This document shows, piece by piece, positions 44,710 to 56,879 of a DNA stretch of 64,000 bases. Numbering within the stretch: position 1 is the stretch's first letter; every line of letters starts with the position of its first letter. Source of the DNA: Mesotaenium endlicherianum. Lineage: Eukaryota > Streptophyta > Zygnematophyceae > Zygnematales > Mesotaeniaceae. The DNA is taken from the NCBI GenBank assembly GCA_009602735.1, contig WELA01007315.1:93217-157216 (forward strand), written 5' to 3'. The translations under genes and the position numbers were made by a program. Below the pieces are notes generated by a model. It worked only from the letters and a program-made list of their open reading frames with translations. It was not told the origin of the DNA and ran no database searches.

Positions 44710-45648
44710 GCTGCTATTGCAAATTTTGTGCATGGAAATAAAGGAGCTGGCAATATAGTGGGGCCGATGATGGACATGTCAGGGTTCTTTGTTGCTTCAA
44801 AATGGAATGGGTTGACTTGGTGCTTGGCATACTTATGTATTTTTGATCTTCTAGCTACACAAATTTGGGATTCTTGGCTGGTGGCTTGGGGGCTCTTTGT
44901 TCTAATTAACAGCAAGCTGGCGTTCAAGAGTAGTGGAGTAGGGTCTGCACTAGGCAAAAGATAACATTGGACCAGACGATGGTGTAAAAGCTTCCAGGGA
45001 GTAGATTATGTGGTCAGAGTTGGCTCATAGGAGATTTCTCTTTGCAACCCCTGGTTATGAAGAGTTGCAGTCTTCCATATCCCCAATGAAATCATTTGTA
45101 TACCCTTTGATGTGTAACCGTGATGCCAGCTGATCTCCTGCAACCTCACTTATCAGTTGTCGAGCTTTAGGCAAAGACGTAGCCGCTCTTAAACATGATT
45201 GCGAGTGACGTAAAGCCAAGAAGATCTAAGTTTACCATTTATCTTTCAACCCTGTGGTGCGAATATGATTAGTGTGCGTAACTATATGTCTAAATGATTA
45301 AGTACCAGCACCTGTTGCATACTTGGCAAAATTTTGAGTGTGTGAAATATGTACACTGAAGATACCTGGTACTCCTACAATAACCAGTTCCTTTGAAACG
45401 ATATGAGATCCAGTGGCACCACACCTCTGTTGCGGCTCTGTGTTGCCTTTGGCCCATTCCTGCCTCCACCTCTCCTATCCTCACATGGCCGGGCCTCGCT
45501 CACTTTGTGGCCATTTGCTGACTGGACGTCGACTTGTATCCAGCATTATCTATTCACCTGGCAGAAATGTAAGTGAAACAATTCATCCGCATCTCCTCCT
45601 GAAGCCTACCCGCCAGCTCTTTTTCACCTATGACGTCAAAGATGTCCA
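44710..45648. other. 3' flank of the kinase gene
   Basis: It contains a possible polyadenylation signal (AATAAA, 44737-44742). No further gene or repeat is recognised. It lies tail to tail with the PPR pseudogene on the other strand. Confidence 0.4.
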
Positions 45649-45830
45649 CTAGTATGCCACATCCTCTCATCCAGGGCAATGCCCTACACGCGCATGGTGG
45701 TGTAGAGCTGGGGCACCATGGACCATCTCCGGAACCTCACGCAAGCTTCAATCATGATGCGGAAGCACACCACATCGGGTCTGCACGCCAAGCTCCCAAA
45801 GCAACCTCACGCCCACCTTACAAGTCTGCT
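45649..45830 (-). pseudogene. PPR gene remnant, downstream exon
   Basis: The minus strand encodes RPDVVCFRIMIEACVRF, then RRWSMVPQLYTTMRV, a stop, then GIALDERMW, a clear pentatricopeptide repeat pattern. In-frame TAG after MRV and a one-base frame change just before PDVV show decay. PPR proteins bind organelle RNA. This piece continues the gene whose exons lie at 46266-46615 and 61137-61213. A weaker candidate (ARQGLFGASLPNTVTF) lies near 45853-45930. Confidence 0.65.
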
Positions 45831-46265
45831 TTCCTCAGCTTCCTTGGTTGTATTATAGAAAGGTCACAGTGTTTGGAAGAGATGCACCAAATAAGCCTTG
45901 CCGTGCCAGAGCTCGGCTGAGTTCAGGACCGACATATACGCATTTTCTACAGGGTACTTGATTTCTCATCTCACGCGCACGCAGGGCAAAGCTCTTGCCA
46001 GCCGAGACAGTCATACAGGGACGAGACTGCCACGTCAGTACGGTTGCAAACACGCGAGCATGCATGCTATCCCATCCACTCACGCATAAGGTATAACAGA
46101 GAGTGACCAGCGAGGAGAGATGCAAAACCTGAGAAGGGGTAGCCATGATATAAACACAAGCATATTGATACAAAATCAGCAAACAAAAAACATTGAAGAA
46201 AGAAGCAAACAAACAAGCAGTCACACGGCACGCACGCGCGCGCGCCTGCGCAAGCGCACACTCAC

Positions 46266-46615
46266 TTGAGGCCACGCTGCTGCAGCTCCTGAAAGACAAC
46301 CAGCGCGCGGCTCACAAGGCCCGTGCGGCAGTAGGCCGACATGAGACACGAGTAGTGCGGCAGCCGCGGGGCCAGCCTCCCCACCCCTGGGCCGTCCCCT
46401 TCCGCTGGGGGCTGCGCTTGTGCCTATGCCTGCATCTCCGCAAGCAGCCCCTCTGCACACTGCCACTTACAGGCGTGACCGTATGCGTACAGCAGGTGCA
46501 GATACGTCACATCCGATGGCTGCACCCCGTCGTCCAGTGTGCACGCAAAGGTGGCCTGGGCGGCGCTAACGTCCCCGGCGAGACCTTACATGTCGATCTC
46601 AGTGTTGTACGCCAA
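46266..46615 (-). pseudogene. PPR gene remnant, exon with three repeats and two stops
   Basis: On the minus strand, in one frame: LAYNTEIDM, stop, GLAGDVSAAQATF, VTYLHLLYAYGHACKW...AEGLLAEMQA, stop, then LPHYSCLMSAYCRTG...ALVVFQELQQRGLK. These are successive PPR motifs. The stops are at 46586-46588 (where family members have Tyr in IDMYG) and 46424-46426. The exon has a good donor (GTGAGT, from 46265) and a CAG acceptor before 46615. The hAT2 insertion begins 35 bases upstream of that acceptor. The gene was probably an organelle RNA-processing factor before decay. Confidence 0.8.
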
Positions 46616-46649
46616 CTGACGCCACACGCATGCGAGGCCAAGGACAAGG

Positions 46650-46657
46650 AAATGAGC
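46650..46657. repeat. left target-site duplication of hAT2
   Basis: AAATGAGC occurs here and at 60563-60570, flanking the hAT2 termini. Confidence 0.92.
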
Positions 46658-46720
46658 CATGGTTACGCCGTGTGCTTGTTTGCTTAGTTCGGCTAATACG
46701 CTAGTTCGCTTAGTACGGTG
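46658..46720 (+). repeat. left terminal and subterminal repeat of hAT2
   Basis: GGTTACGCCGTGTGCTTG, then GCTTAGTTCGG and CTAGTTCGCTTAG motifs, matching 8740-8790 and the inverse of 650-701. Confidence 0.85.
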
Positions 46721-46827
46721 AAATGCCATGCACATGTCTTCGATAAAGTGATCTTTGACGTTGATTACTTACAGAATTGCTGCATAAGTCAAAAAACACA
46801 TAAATCGTCTCAAGAATCAGGCGCAAC

Positions 46828-46874
46828 CAAACGGGTTTGACCCCGCCACCGGATGCAGACATGGATAAATTACC
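46828..46874 (-). repeat. tRNA-like module 5
   Basis: On the minus strand GGTAATTTATCCATG is followed by CCGGTGGCGGGGTCAAACCC. Same layout as the modules near 333 and 9215, with a weak B-box. Confidence 0.4.
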
Positions 46875-46981
46875 AGCTGCCATACGCTATACTGTGAGAA
46901 TGCCTCGTTTTGTTTTGATATAAAAAATGTAAAGCGCTTCTTCTTTCATGTATAATTTCGACGGCATTTATCATTCCGAAG

Positions 46982-47690
46982 CTGGGAGGGCCGCTTAGCA
47001 GAGTTGCTTATTGTACTTCCTAACTGACTTGTTAGTTGAATAAGAACACTTCAGAGTACTAATATTACTTATTCAAGTAGAATAAGCGGAAATGAAGAGA
47101 AGTAAACATGATTTGACCTCTAAACAAGAATGTGTATGAAATAAGGAGGTCTTATAGATGCCACATTTAAGAGTGACTAAATTTGGACTTATCGACGAAA
47201 AGGCTAATACCGGGAGGGCCGCTTAGCAGCGCATGTTTTTCTGTACTTTCTAACTACGTTATTAGTCTAATAAGAAGGCTTAGGAGTATCATTGCTTCTT
47301 AAGGGAGTATAAATGGCTTGAATGGACAAGTGTGAAGAAGATTCAAACTCTTGAGAAGCATGCATAAGAATTAAGAAGTACCTATAAATGCTACATTTGA
47401 GAGTGCGTGACTTGTCAACAAAAAGTCAAACACAGGGAGGGCCGCTTACAGAGCATGTTTTTTGTACTTTCTAACTAGTTTATATGTCCAATAAGAAGGC
47501 TTAGGAGTATCATAGCGTCTTAATGGAGTATTATAAGCTTTACTGAACAAGTGTAAAGAAGATTCAAACTCTTAAGAAGCATGTATGAGAAGTACCTATC
47601 ATTGCCAAATTTAATATTGAGTGAAGTGCGACTTAGCCAAAAAAAAGTGAGTGAGAATACATGCTACCTCTAGTACATACAATTTAGCAA
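46982..47690 (+). repeat. three ~230-bp subterminal repeats of hAT2
   Basis: Units start GGGAGGGCCGCTTAGCAG near 46983 and 47214, and GGGAGGGCCGCTTACAG near 47437, spaced 231 and 223 bp. Each contains TGTACTT(C/T)CTAACT and a TAAGAAG-rich tail. Confidence 0.8.
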
Positions 47691-49300
47691 ACAGACACAT
47701 CTAGTAACCAACTGCTCTAGGCTTCCTTCTTCCTGGAGCTGAAACACTAGGTCGCTCCTCCACCTCCTCTCCCTCTACCTCCATCTCCTCCTCCTCACTT
47801 AATCCAACATGCATGTCAAGATTGAGACCCTCCTCTTCAGGACCCTCCAAGAACTCCGCTTCCTCAATCCATGGAGTCGCGTTGACCCTTGGTCCAAGGA
47901 AGTCTGAACTCTTTTCCTGAAGTCTCAACATAGAATGCATGTACACTAACTTCTTTGCTCTAGTAGGGAGCAGCCTACTGCGAAGTGGACTATGAACAAA
48001 ATCGTACTCAGACCAATTTCTCTCACATGCAGCTGCTGAACCAAGTTGCGACAATATTTTCCCAAGAAGCCGAAGATGAGGACAATGACTTCCGTATGTT
48101 TCCCACCACACGTGAGCAGGCATCATGGTCTTATTAGCCTTGCAAACATCATCGTCAAAAATGTCACCGCTCTGCCGGTAGAGCGCCAACTCTCGATCCA
48201 CCAACGCTCGATTAGCCACACCTCCTCCGACAAGGGTATTCCGCATGTCGGCCCAATCGGTTAGTAGAAACTTCTCAACTGCCCAAGACTTATGGTCATG
48301 GAACTCAGGGTCCAGATAGTAGCCTGTAGCCAAACAAAGTCAAGAAGCAAAATTAATACATGACAATACAAACCACTTCCACAAAAAAGAGAACAATAAT
48401 AATAGCAATGACCAGCACACAATAACAAGCATGCAAGACAACAGCAGCCGCCGAGCAAGAAAGGTGAGCAACAATAAAATTGACTTTTTCCCGCAAAATG
48501 TAGGGGGCTGTGAAGCTGGTCCCAGCGAGCCTTCACGTCCTTTTTAACTTGGGTTCTTTGTGTTGGTTTGACTCTTGGAACCTCATGCATATGCATTTTA
48601 ATGGCACACTTGCGAGCGTAGAATTTCCCAAGAGAAGGTTGTGGAGAGTCGACTAGTCAAAGGAGAACCACGATCGGCTCACACACGGCTACCCATACCT
48701 TCACTCGCTCCCAAAGTTCATCGTTGCGAACTAGGTCTCTAATCTCCGTAGCCTCACCTACACAACCGTTCTTTGCCACCCACTCCAGCCACTTTCTGTC
48801 AAACACCATAGCTTGTAAGGTATCCCTCACAATGATGCGCCTTTGCAAGCAAAGGAAGTTACTAGCAAACGTCGTGGGTCCTGGCTTCAACAACTCTAGT
48901 TTATTTTCAAGTCTTGCCCCATGCTCAAGGTAAAGAGCGTGAGGAATGCGGTGGTTTCCAACAAATCGGACCATATGCTTCAAGCTATCGAATATGCCTT
49001 ATAGCTCTTTATCTTTCCTAAGTCTTTCAACAGCAGGTCCAAAATATGAGCAAAACAAGGCGTCCAATATATGTGCGAGTGCTTCTCACAAACCACATTA
49101 CAGCCACCTACAATGTTAGCCTCAGAGTCTATGCAAAGCTGAACAACATGGTCGGCCCCTGTTTTCTCCACGGCCGCAAGCAGGTGGCTACCAATGTAGT
49201 CACCCGTTTTCCTTTCACCCTCAATGTTGATAGCATCCATGAACATCTCGATGCCTCCCACAACCATAAGCATGTTAAAAAGAGGACGCCCGCATGGATC

Positions 49301-49305
49301 GGTCC
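49301..49305. repeat. left target-site duplication of Gypsy-B
   Basis: GGTCC, repeated at 55986-55990. hAT1 has the equivalent site (AGTCC) once, near 11492. Confidence 0.95.
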
Positions 49306-49808
49306 TGTAGTGATTTGAGTTATTATATATTAGTTCGCATATATTTTAATGTTTTCAAATATATTTGGAGTAGTATTGTGTGGAGTCAAGTGTGAATAGG
49401 TACTCTAGTAACTTGGTTCATGTCCTTTGAACCTTCCAAGGCATTTTCGAAGTTAGAGGAAAGACCTAGAAGAACTCCATGTGGCAAAAGTCAGATGTGC
49501 CATTTTTAGGTCAAAAGGACATGTGTACATTATTCTAGAAAGAGGTGGCAAGTTTTGGGATGTGTTGGGTGCCAACACATCAACATACACCTTCCTAGAA
49601 ATTACTTATGTAGCAAGTATATAAACAAGAGCTAGAACATAGAAAGACATTCCAGAATCACTCTTGTACTTGCCAAAATCCAGAAATATATTAACTTTCA
49701 AGAAGCCATCTCTCTTTCAAGAAGCTACCACTTGTGTTCAAAGATCCTTGTCTTGAATAGATAAAGTATTCTGTTTTACTAAGTACTTTATCTATCTGTT
49801 TCACTACA
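49306..49808 (+). repeat. 5' LTR of Gypsy-B
   Basis: TGTAGTGATTTGAG to TTTCACTACA. It contains a TATATAAACAAG promoter-like motif near 49617. Confidence 0.95.
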
Positions 49809-49809
49809 G

Positions 49810-49821
49810 TGGTATCGGAGC
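49810..49821 (+). promoter_or_regulatory. primer-binding site of Gypsy-B
   Basis: TGGTATCGGAGC, one base after the LTR, like the tRNA-Met-type site of the other LTR elements here. Confidence 0.85.
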
Positions 49822-49845
49822 TAGGCACTTTGGTAGCACAAGAAG

Positions 49846-51126
49846 ATGGCCGATCCTCAAGACCAACAGCAAGCTTTCGAAGGAAGCCCTTCCTCTCCAA
49901 GACACCCTCCTCCAGCGCCGATGGGAGAGCCCACTCAAGAAAATCTGCAACAACAAGAAGCACCACAAGGAGGAGCACACCCTCCTCCAGCGTCGATGGG
50001 AGAGCCTACTCAAGGAAATCTGCAACAACAAGAAGCACCACAAGGAGGAGCACCGTCAAATCCCGTGGCAGCCGCTATAGCAAAGTTGACCCCACCACAA
50101 GGAGTTCCCGCAAATGAGTGGGCAGCCTTCCTAATGACCGTCCACAACCAAGTGGGCTTGGCCACCTATGAAGCAACCGTGCAAGCGTCAAGAGAAGCTA
50201 TGGCTGCCATGGTTGCCCCTATTGCGAGCAATGCTCAAAATCCAGCCCCGGCTCAAGCGCCTCCACAAGAGCCAACGAGAGCAAGGAAACTCATCAAGCC
50301 CGGCAAACCCGACACTTTCAACCCCGGGAAAGGTGCCAACCTGAATTTATGGCTCTACCAAGTGGAGACGTACCTCGCGTTCCTTGAAGTACCCGAGGAG
50401 GACTACGTTCCCTTTGCCGTTACCTTACTTAGAGGAGCAGCAACATCATGGTGGCGTAACTATCAAGCGGCTATATATCAAGCTATGGCGCACCCCATGC
50501 TCGGCCAAGAGCCCCCACCATCATATGCAAGATGGGCAGATTTTCGTGAGGCCCTCAAGAAGCAATTCATGCCCATCAATGCGGAGAAGATTGCCCGAGG
50601 AAAGCTCCACCATCTCAAGCAAACGACGTCCGTTCAAGAGTATACATCCAGATTTCACGCCCTCACTCTTGAGATCCCCAACATGTCTCTCGAGGAGAAG
50701 ATTGACCGTTACATCTTTGGCCTCAAACCCAAGGTGGCAAAGGAAGTGGAGTTACGCGACTTGACGGACTTCTCAAAGATCATTGAAGTGGCCCAAAAGG
50801 TGGATACCTTGGATTTCAAGCACTCCGTGCCTTCATCTTCACGGGTACCGACGACGCGGGTGTACGCAGCCCCTTCCACATCCGAATCTGGACCCACACC
50901 CATGGAAATCGGAGTTATTAAAAGGGACCCCGCGGCTGCCCGGAAGAGTGGAAGACCCTCCAATGACACTTATGATGCAAGAAACCAGCAAGGAGTGAAA
51001 GCAAGACTCTCCCCGGCTGAAAAAGAAGCTCTCATGACGGCTGGACTATGCTTCTATTGCAAGGAAAAGGGCCATCGTGCACTTTCATGCCCCAAAAAGT
51101 TGTCAAAAAACGGACAGCGCCGGTAG
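49846..51126 (+). CDS. Gypsy-B gag, 426 aa
   Basis: Structural protein of the particle. The N-terminus contains two near-identical Pro/Gln-rich repeats ([20 protein letters not shown] and a second copy). A retrotransposon-gag domain follows (about residues 165-300; [36 protein letters not shown]). One CCHC knuckle lies near the C-terminus ([14 protein letters not shown]). The 3' end overlaps pol by about 79 bases in a different frame, as expected where Ty3/gypsy elements use ribosomal frameshifting. Confidence 0.92.
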   Translation: MADPQDQQQAFEGSPSSPRHPPPAPMGEPTQENLQQQEAPQGGAHPPPASMGEPTQGNLQQQEAPQGGAPSNPVAAAIAKLTPPQGVPANEWAAFLMTVHNQVGLATYEATVQASREAMAAMVAPIASNAQNPAPAQAPPQEPTRARKLIKPGKPDTFNPGKGANLNLWLYQVETYLAFLEVPEEDYVPFAVTLLRGAATSWWRNYQAAIYQAMAHPMLGQEPPPSYARWADFREALKKQFMPINAEKIARGKLHHLKQTTSVQEYTSRFHALTLEIPNMSLEEKIDRYIFGLKPKVAKEVELRDLTDFSKIIEVAQKVDTLDFKHSVPSSSRVPTTRVYAAPSTSESGPTPMEIGVIKRDPAAARKSGRPSNDTYDARNQQGVKARLSPAEKEALMTAGLCFYCKEKGHRALSCPKKLSKNGQRR

Positions 51127-54100
51127 GCCAGGAGCCTACCACCCCAAGACCCACTTCACGAGAAGGCAACACGCCAAGTGAGGTGGAGACCCCCGTTGAA
51201 GACGACGTTCCAGCCCCAATGAGTTTGAGAGGTTACCTTGGAGGAGAGAAGGTCCACATCTTGGTGGATAGCGGAGCTCAAGGCAACTTCATTGCTGCAG
51301 ATTTTGCCACCAAGCACGGTATTACTATGCGAACTCTTGACCACGACGAGGAGATTATGATGCCCGATGGATTCTCCTATACTACCCCTTCCAAGAAGAC
51401 GTACCCCTTGGCACTCTCTATCAAGTCCTTCAAGGATAGAGTAGTGTTCTCCCCCATGCAATTGGGCAAGTACGACGTCATCCTAGGGACGCCTTGGTTG
51501 ACCAAGCACAACCCCCAAGTTGATTGGAGGACCGGTACTATCAAGATCAAGAATGACATCACTTCAAGAATCTGTATTTTGCGCGCAATCCAGAATATCC
51601 AGACCCAAGACATCCAGAAGCCGGCACACGAGATACTATTGTCCGCCCTCCAACTCAAGAGACTTGTGAGGAAGGGACACGAGCTTCTTTTGGCCTTGAT
51701 CACGCCAAAAGACATCAAGAAAGACATCGAGAGTCAAGAAGGCAGCCCCGTTCCCAAGGAGATACAAGAAGTCTTTGAGGACTACAAAGAAGTGTTCTCC
51801 CCGGAATTGCCCAAGGGCCTACCCCCCAAAAGATTCGTAGACCACAAGATAGAGTTGGAGCCCGGAAGCAAGCCCATCTCTCGGCCTACGTTCAAAATGT
51901 CATACACGGAGCTAGACGAAGTCAAGAAGCAAATCAAGGAGCTACTGGAGCATGGCTTCATTCGACCTAGCAAGTCGCCATTTGGAGCCCCGGTGCTATT
52001 TGTCAAGAAGAAAGATGGTACCTTGAGGATGTGTGTGGACTATCGCGCCCTCAACAAGATCACCATCAAGAATCGATACCCGCTGCCGCGCATGGATGAG
52101 CTCATGGACCGGCTGGTTGGAGCCAAGTACTTCACGAAGATTGACTTACGGAGCGGCTACCACCAGATTCGCATCGCAGAACCGGACATAGAGAAGACGG
52201 CATTCAGGACAAGATATGGACATTTTGAGTTCATGGTCCTGCCATTTGGACTCACCAACGCGCCAGCAACTTTCATGACTATGATGAACACCATATTTCA
52301 GCCCATGTTGGACAGATTTGTGGTGGTATTCATCGATGACATCCTTATCTACAGCAAGACCCTTGAAGAGCATGCGAGACACTTGAAAGAAGTCCTTGAA
52401 GTATTGAAGCAAAACAAGCTGTTTGCGAAGGAGTCAAAATGCGAGTTTGCCAAACAAGAAGTGGAGTTCCTAGGTCTCCACGTGACTGCTGATGGCATCA
52501 AGATAGACCCCAAGAAGACCACGGTGGTGGAGGAATGGCCAACCCCCACGACCAAGAAAGAACTCCAGTCATTCTTGGGATTTGCCAATTGGTACAGAAA
52601 ATTCATCCAAGGCTTCTCGCACATAGCAGCCCCCCTGACAGATCTACTCAAGAAGGACAGGCTATATACATGGACCGAGAAAGAGGAAGAGGCATTTCAA
52701 GAGTTAAAGCGAAGATTGACCACATCCCCGGTGCTCACACTCCCAAGTCCAAACCCAGATTGGCCCTTCCACGTCATCACCGATGCATCTTCCTATGCAA
52801 TAGGAGCAATCCTGCTTCAAGACCAAGGCAAGGGACTGCAGCCCATCGCCTACGAGTCAAGGAAGCTAAATCCAGCCGAGCAAAATTATACAACCACGGA
52901 GCGAGAGGCATTGGCGATTGTACATGCCTTGAAGGTTTGGCGCTGCTACGTTGAAGGACGCAAAGTACTGGTCACCACGGACCACGAGGCGTTAAAGCAC
53001 CTCCAGACGCAGCCGTATCTCTCAAGGAGACAAGCAAGATGGAGCGGATACTTGCAACAATACAACATCACGATTCAGTACCAGCCCGGCAAGACAAACC
53101 CGGCTGACCCCCTCTCAAGACTGCAATTAAATGCAGTGATGGTATCCCTGAAGACAGATCTGGAAGCTCGATTTTCAGCCGCCTATGAAAGAGACCCTTA
53201 CTACAAGAACGGAGAAGCAGCCTTGGACCCATGCAAGAAGCAAGAAGGCAATTATTGGGTGAGGCAAGATACGGGCCAGAGATGTGTTCCTAATGACTTA
53301 GACCTCCGGCTCTTGCTTCTACGAGAAGCACACGACAACCCTCTTGGAGGACACTTTGGAATCCTAAGGACCACGGGCGTTCTAGCTAGGACTTATTGTT
53401 GGCCAGGCATGTCTAAGCAAGTCAAGGAGTACTGCAGGAGCTGTGACACATGCCAAAGAATCAAGCCATCATCGCAAAAGGCGGGAGGACTCCTCCAACC
53501 ACTACCAATCCCCGAAAGACAATGGACGGACATCTCAATGGACCTTATCGTGGACTTGCCCGTGACACCTCGAGGCCATAATGCAATACTCACGGTGGTG
53601 GACAGACTTACCAAGATGGCTCATTTTATTCCCACGACGACTAAGGCTACAGCACCACAACTTGCAAGACTCATCTTTGACAACATCTTCCGACTCCATG
53701 GACTACCATCAAGAATTGTGTCAGATAGAGATCCAAGATTCACAAGCCATTTCTGGAAAAATCTCTTCAAGAACTTGGGTACATCGCTGGATATGTCTAC
53801 TGCCTACCACCCACAATCAGATGGGCAAACCGAGCGTATGAATCGTACCCTAAAGACCTCTCTAAAGGCCTACGTGTCTACCCTCGAGCAAGACTGGGAC
53901 ATGTACTTGACCCCCCTCGAGTTTGCCTACAACAACACTACGCAGGCCTCTACCCAAGAGTCCCCATTCTTCCTCAACTATGGCTTCCATCCGACCACGC
54001 CACTGAGCTTCACGGCTGGCCATGATGAAGTACCTGCAGCCACAGATTTTATGGAGACATTAGAAGCAGCCCTTACAGCAGCGAAGAAAGCTCTACAACA

Positions 54101-54713
54101 CGCGCAAGATGCTCAAGCAAGAGTGGCGAACAGATCCAGAAGAGAAATTACGTACAGAGTGGGTGACAACGTGTTACTATCATCCAAGAACATTTCCCTG
54201 AACAACAGGCCTGCCGGCAGCAAGTTCTCTCCCAAGTATTTGGGACCCTTCAAGATTATCCAGCAAGTCAACCCCGTTGCTTTCAAGCTAGAACTTCCCC
54301 AGACTATGCACATCGACCCCGTATTCCACGCTTCCCTCTTCAAGCCATATGTGCAACCCGACAACAAGTTCCCAGGACGTGTGACAACCCCACCAGCCCC
54401 AACAATAGTGGATGATCATTTGGAGTACGAAGTGGAAGACATAGTGGCTATGAGAAATTTCAGGAGACAGCAGCAATACTTGATCAAGTGGAAAGGATAT
54501 CCAGATTCGGAGAATAGTTGGGTGGCGGCGCACTACCTTGACAAAGTTCAGAGAAAGTTGAAGCGCTTCCATGCCGCCAACCCCCATCTTGGACCAGCCC
54601 CAAGTCTCTCTACTAGAAGCCCGAAGACTTCAGGGAGGCAGCCTGCCACCATCAAGAAGCAGCAGAAGACCCCTTGGAGGCAGCCTGCAAGAACAAGAAA
54701 GAGGAAAAATTGA
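51048..54713 (+). CDS. Gypsy-B pol polyprotein, about 1220 aa frame
   Basis: Enzymes for reverse transcription and integration. In order: aspartic protease ([10 protein letters not shown], about residues 72-81), reverse transcriptase (VDYRALNKI near 325; [20 protein letters not shown] near 430), RNase H ([13 protein letters not shown] near 578), integrase with an HHCC zinc region (about 750-790) and catalytic core ([26 protein letters not shown]; about 830-930), and a C-terminal chromodomain ([14 protein letters not shown] near 1145). The chromodomain marks it as a chromovirus. The translation start shown is the frame opening and need not be a true start. Confidence 0.93.
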   Translation: MLLLQGKGPSCTFMPQKVVKKRTAPVGQEPTTPRPTSREGNTPSEVETPVEDDVPAPMSLRGYLGGEKVHILVDSGAQGNFIAADFATKHGITMRTLDHDEEIMMPDGFSYTTPSKKTYPLALSIKSFKDRVVFSPMQLGKYDVILGTPWLTKHNPQVDWRTGTIKIKNDITSRICILRAIQNIQTQDIQKPAHEILLSALQLKRLVRKGHELLLALITPKDIKKDIESQEGSPVPKEIQEVFEDYKEVFSPELPKGLPPKRFVDHKIELEPGSKPISRPTFKMSYTELDEVKKQIKELLEHGFIRPSKSPFGAPVLFVKKKDGTLRMCVDYRALNKITIKNRYPLPRMDELMDRLVGAKYFTKIDLRSGYHQIRIAEPDIEKTAFRTRYGHFEFMVLPFGLTNAPATFMTMMNTIFQPMLDRFVVVFIDDILIYSKTLEEHARHLKEVLEVLKQNKLFAKESKCEFAKQEVEFLGLHVTADGIKIDPKKTTVVEEWPTPTTKKELQSFLGFANWYRKFIQGFSHIAAPLTDLLKKDRLYTWTEKEEEAFQELKRRLTTSPVLTLPSPNPDWPFHVITDASSYAIGAILLQDQGKGLQPIAYESRKLNPAEQNYTTTEREALAIVHALKVWRCYVEGRKVLVTTDHEALKHLQTQPYLSRRQARWSGYLQQYNITIQYQPGKTNPADPLSRLQLNAVMVSLKTDLEARFSAAYERDPYYKNGEAALDPCKKQEGNYWVRQDTGQRCVPNDLDLRLLLLREAHDNPLGGHFGILRTTGVLARTYCWPGMSKQVKEYCRSCDTCQRIKPSSQKAGGLLQPLPIPERQWTDISMDLIVDLPVTPRGHNAILTVVDRLTKMAHFIPTTTKATAPQLARLIFDNIFRLHGLPSRIVSDRDPRFTSHFWKNLFKNLGTSLDMSTAYHPQSDGQTERMNRTLKTSLKAYVSTLEQDWDMYLTPLEFAYNNTTQASTQESPFFLNYGFHPTTPLSFTAGHDEVPAATDFMETLEAALTAAKKALQHAQDAQARVANRSRREITYRVGDNVLLSSKNISLNNRPAGSKFSPKYLGPFKIIQQVNPVAFKLELPQTMHIDPVFHASLFKPYVQPDNKFPGRVTTPPAPTIVDDHLEYEVEDIVAMRNFRRQQQYLIKWKGYPDSENSWVAAHYLDKVQRKLKRFHAANPHLGPAPSLSTRSPKTSGRQPATIKKQQKTPWRQPARTRKRKN

Positions 54714-55482
54714 CATTAGACACTCTTCTCTTCTCGCAGTTTCTGGACAGAAAACTAAAACTGCTACTGGTAATAGGTCTCTGCATAATAAATTCTGAAA
54801 ATTTACCTGGCTGTAGTCCATGAGTAGCCGGTCATTTAGAGTCCAAGTTTGCTCAATTTGGAGCACTGGTGAGAGAGATATGATGCTCTAAGTAGAAGGG
54901 GGTCAGGCTGCTGGCATTGTTAGGACAGAATATGCCTTCTGACATTGTGCCTTCCCCTGAACTTGGAATGCTCTGAAACTCAAGACTCTGGTAGAACATC
55001 TTACAGCGCCCAGTTTGAGACTTAGTTTGCAGAATTTGGAGAAGTATAGAAGGACTTATGATTTTCAGAAGTTTCTGCACAGATTTGGAGGAGTGCCTAC
55101 TCTCTCAGCTCTCAACGACACTCCAGAAATGAGAATGCTCTCAAATTTGGTGACCCGGTAGAGTTCTCCGACGCGGTCCGTCTGGCACTCGAATTTTCAG
55201 ATTTGGAGCAGTTCTGTGGCCGCTATGAATTTTTGAGTTCGTGGCAGATTCTGGGCCAACTTGTACAATTTTCTTTATCATTAAGGAGTAGGCTAGCCAA
55301 TAAGGTCACACCACCTACGACCTTGCCTAGTCTACCTTACATGTGTAGCACCTGACTTGGCGCCTTTGACTAGTCCTCTTCACATGTGTGGCATCTGACT
55401 TGAAACTGTTGACTAGTTTGCTCCACATGTGTAAGACCTGACTTGACGCGCCGAGACGTCGCTTTTTCTATCGGGGGGGTGA
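54714..55482 (+). other. untranslated region between pol and 3' LTR of Gypsy-B
   Basis: About 770 bases without coding signal, ending in a G-run polypurine tract (TCGGGGGGGTGA). Decayed copies of this stretch occur near 17210-17800. Confidence 0.7.
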
Positions 55483-55985
55483 TGTAGTGATTTGAGTTAT
55501 TATATATTAGTTTGCATATATTTTAATGTTTTCAAATATATTTGGAGTAGTATTGTGTGGAGTCAAGTGTGAATAGGTACTCTAGTAACTTGGTTCATGT
55601 CCTTTGAACCTTCCAAGGCATTTTCGAAGTTAGAGGAAAGACCTAGAAGAACTCCATGTGGCAAAAGTCAGATGTGCCATTTTTAGGTCAAAAGGACATG
55701 TGTACATTATTCTAGAAAGAGGTGGCAAGTTTTGGGATGTGTTGGGTGCCAACACATCAACATACACCTTCCTAGAAATTACTTATGTAGCAAGTATATA
55801 AACAAGAGCTAGAACATAGAAAGACATTCCAGAATCACTCTTGTACTTGCCAAAATCCAGAAATATATTAACTTTCAAGAAGCCATCTCTCTTTCAAGAA
55901 GCTACCACTTGTGTTCAAAGATCCTTGTCTTGAATAGATAAAGTATTCTGTTTTACTAAGTACTTTATCTATCTGTTTCACTACA
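55483..55985 (+). repeat. 3' LTR of Gypsy-B
   Basis: Nearly identical to 49306-49808. I noticed one C/T difference, near 49336 versus 55513. Confidence 0.95.
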
Positions 55986-55990
55986 GGTCC
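55986..55990. repeat. right target-site duplication of Gypsy-B
   Basis: GGTCC, after which hAT2 transposase sequence resumes. Confidence 0.95.
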
Positions 55991-56879
55991 ACCCATCTGC
56001 TACAATGCTACAACCCATCTGTGGTAATCCCTTCTTTCGTTCCTTCTCCCAAGCCTCTTTTTTCGACACCTCTTTATCTAGTAGGGTAGTTCCAAGAGGC
56101 TTAACCTTCATCAGGACATACACTTCACCCGTTTCTTGGGTGTACTTACTAACACCAACCAACATGTCCCTAAAGAAGTGACTGCGAGCAACATTAAATG
56201 ATGAACCAATTCCATAGAAGAAGCAAACGACAATCTCATGGACAGCATCAGCATTCATCTTTTGGAACATGTCACTTAGAGAGGTCTGCTCTGTCTCCCT
56301 GCCTAAGGAGGGGGACCCCCCACCACTTGCACATGCTGAGCCACTAGCACCAATACCCCATTCATGCACGCGCTTTCGTGCAGCTTCCATGGCACTCTTC
56401 CTACTTCGGGTTTCCAATAGAGTACTAGCCGTACATTTGCTACGGCTAATCATGAGATCTAGACTTTCAGTAGGAACCTCCTGACACTGACTAACATCCT
56501 TACAACCTCCCGTGAAATGGCCACGAATTTGCGTGACTTCACCGGTAAACTCCCTCGGGCAGTAGTTGCACTTGACCTTTGGATATGAATTCTTGGACTT
56601 GGCTTTCACAACAATGGTCACATGGCCCCACTCTGGACCAGACCTTTGCAGTAATTGCTCTAAGGGGTAGACGAGCGGCTGTTAAAGCTCCAGAGGACGC
56701 CCTCATTTCGATAAGCGTTGCTACGGACAAGGTGGATGGTTGAGACATGATGCGCGTGCAACCTGCAATAACCACGGAGACAATGAATAAATCAATTGAA
56801 TTAAAACCAAGAGACGGTAAAGTGGCCATCAACAACAAACACATTAGACAGTAAGCAGCAAGAGTGGAGCAGCTAGCCA

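Larger units (their letters stand above)
49306..55985 (+). mobile_element. Gypsy-B: whole-looking, very young chromovirus, 6.68 kb
   Basis: Two 503-bp LTRs (49306-49808 and 55483-55985) differ at about one position by eye. They are flanked by the 5-bp duplication GGTCC. Primer site, gag, pol and polypurine tract are all present. It looks whole, with no break seen. The near-identical LTRs mean a recent insertion, the youngest datable event in the window. It lies inside the hAT2 transposase gene. Confidence 0.95.
47701..56748 (-). pseudogene. hAT2 transposase, interrupted by Gypsy-B and indels
   Basis: The N-terminal part (56748 to 55991) has an intact-looking BED finger (CNYCPREF, then RGHFTGGC) and the start of DUF659 (SLSDMFQ, MGCSIVADGW). 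After the 6.7-kb insertion the rest (49300 to 47701) holds CIDSEANI near 49130, the dimerisation region with WWETYGSHCP and SAAACERNW, and a stop at 47701. Relative to hAT1, frames change several times and the GT donor of the last intron is lost. hAT1 and hAT2 have different damage, so neither copy alone is the source. Confidence 0.85.

Noticed and set aside
46220-46262. Alternating CG/CA tract as a regulatory element
   Set aside because: A simple repeat in a probable intron of a dead gene. It could form Z-DNA, but nothing supports a role.
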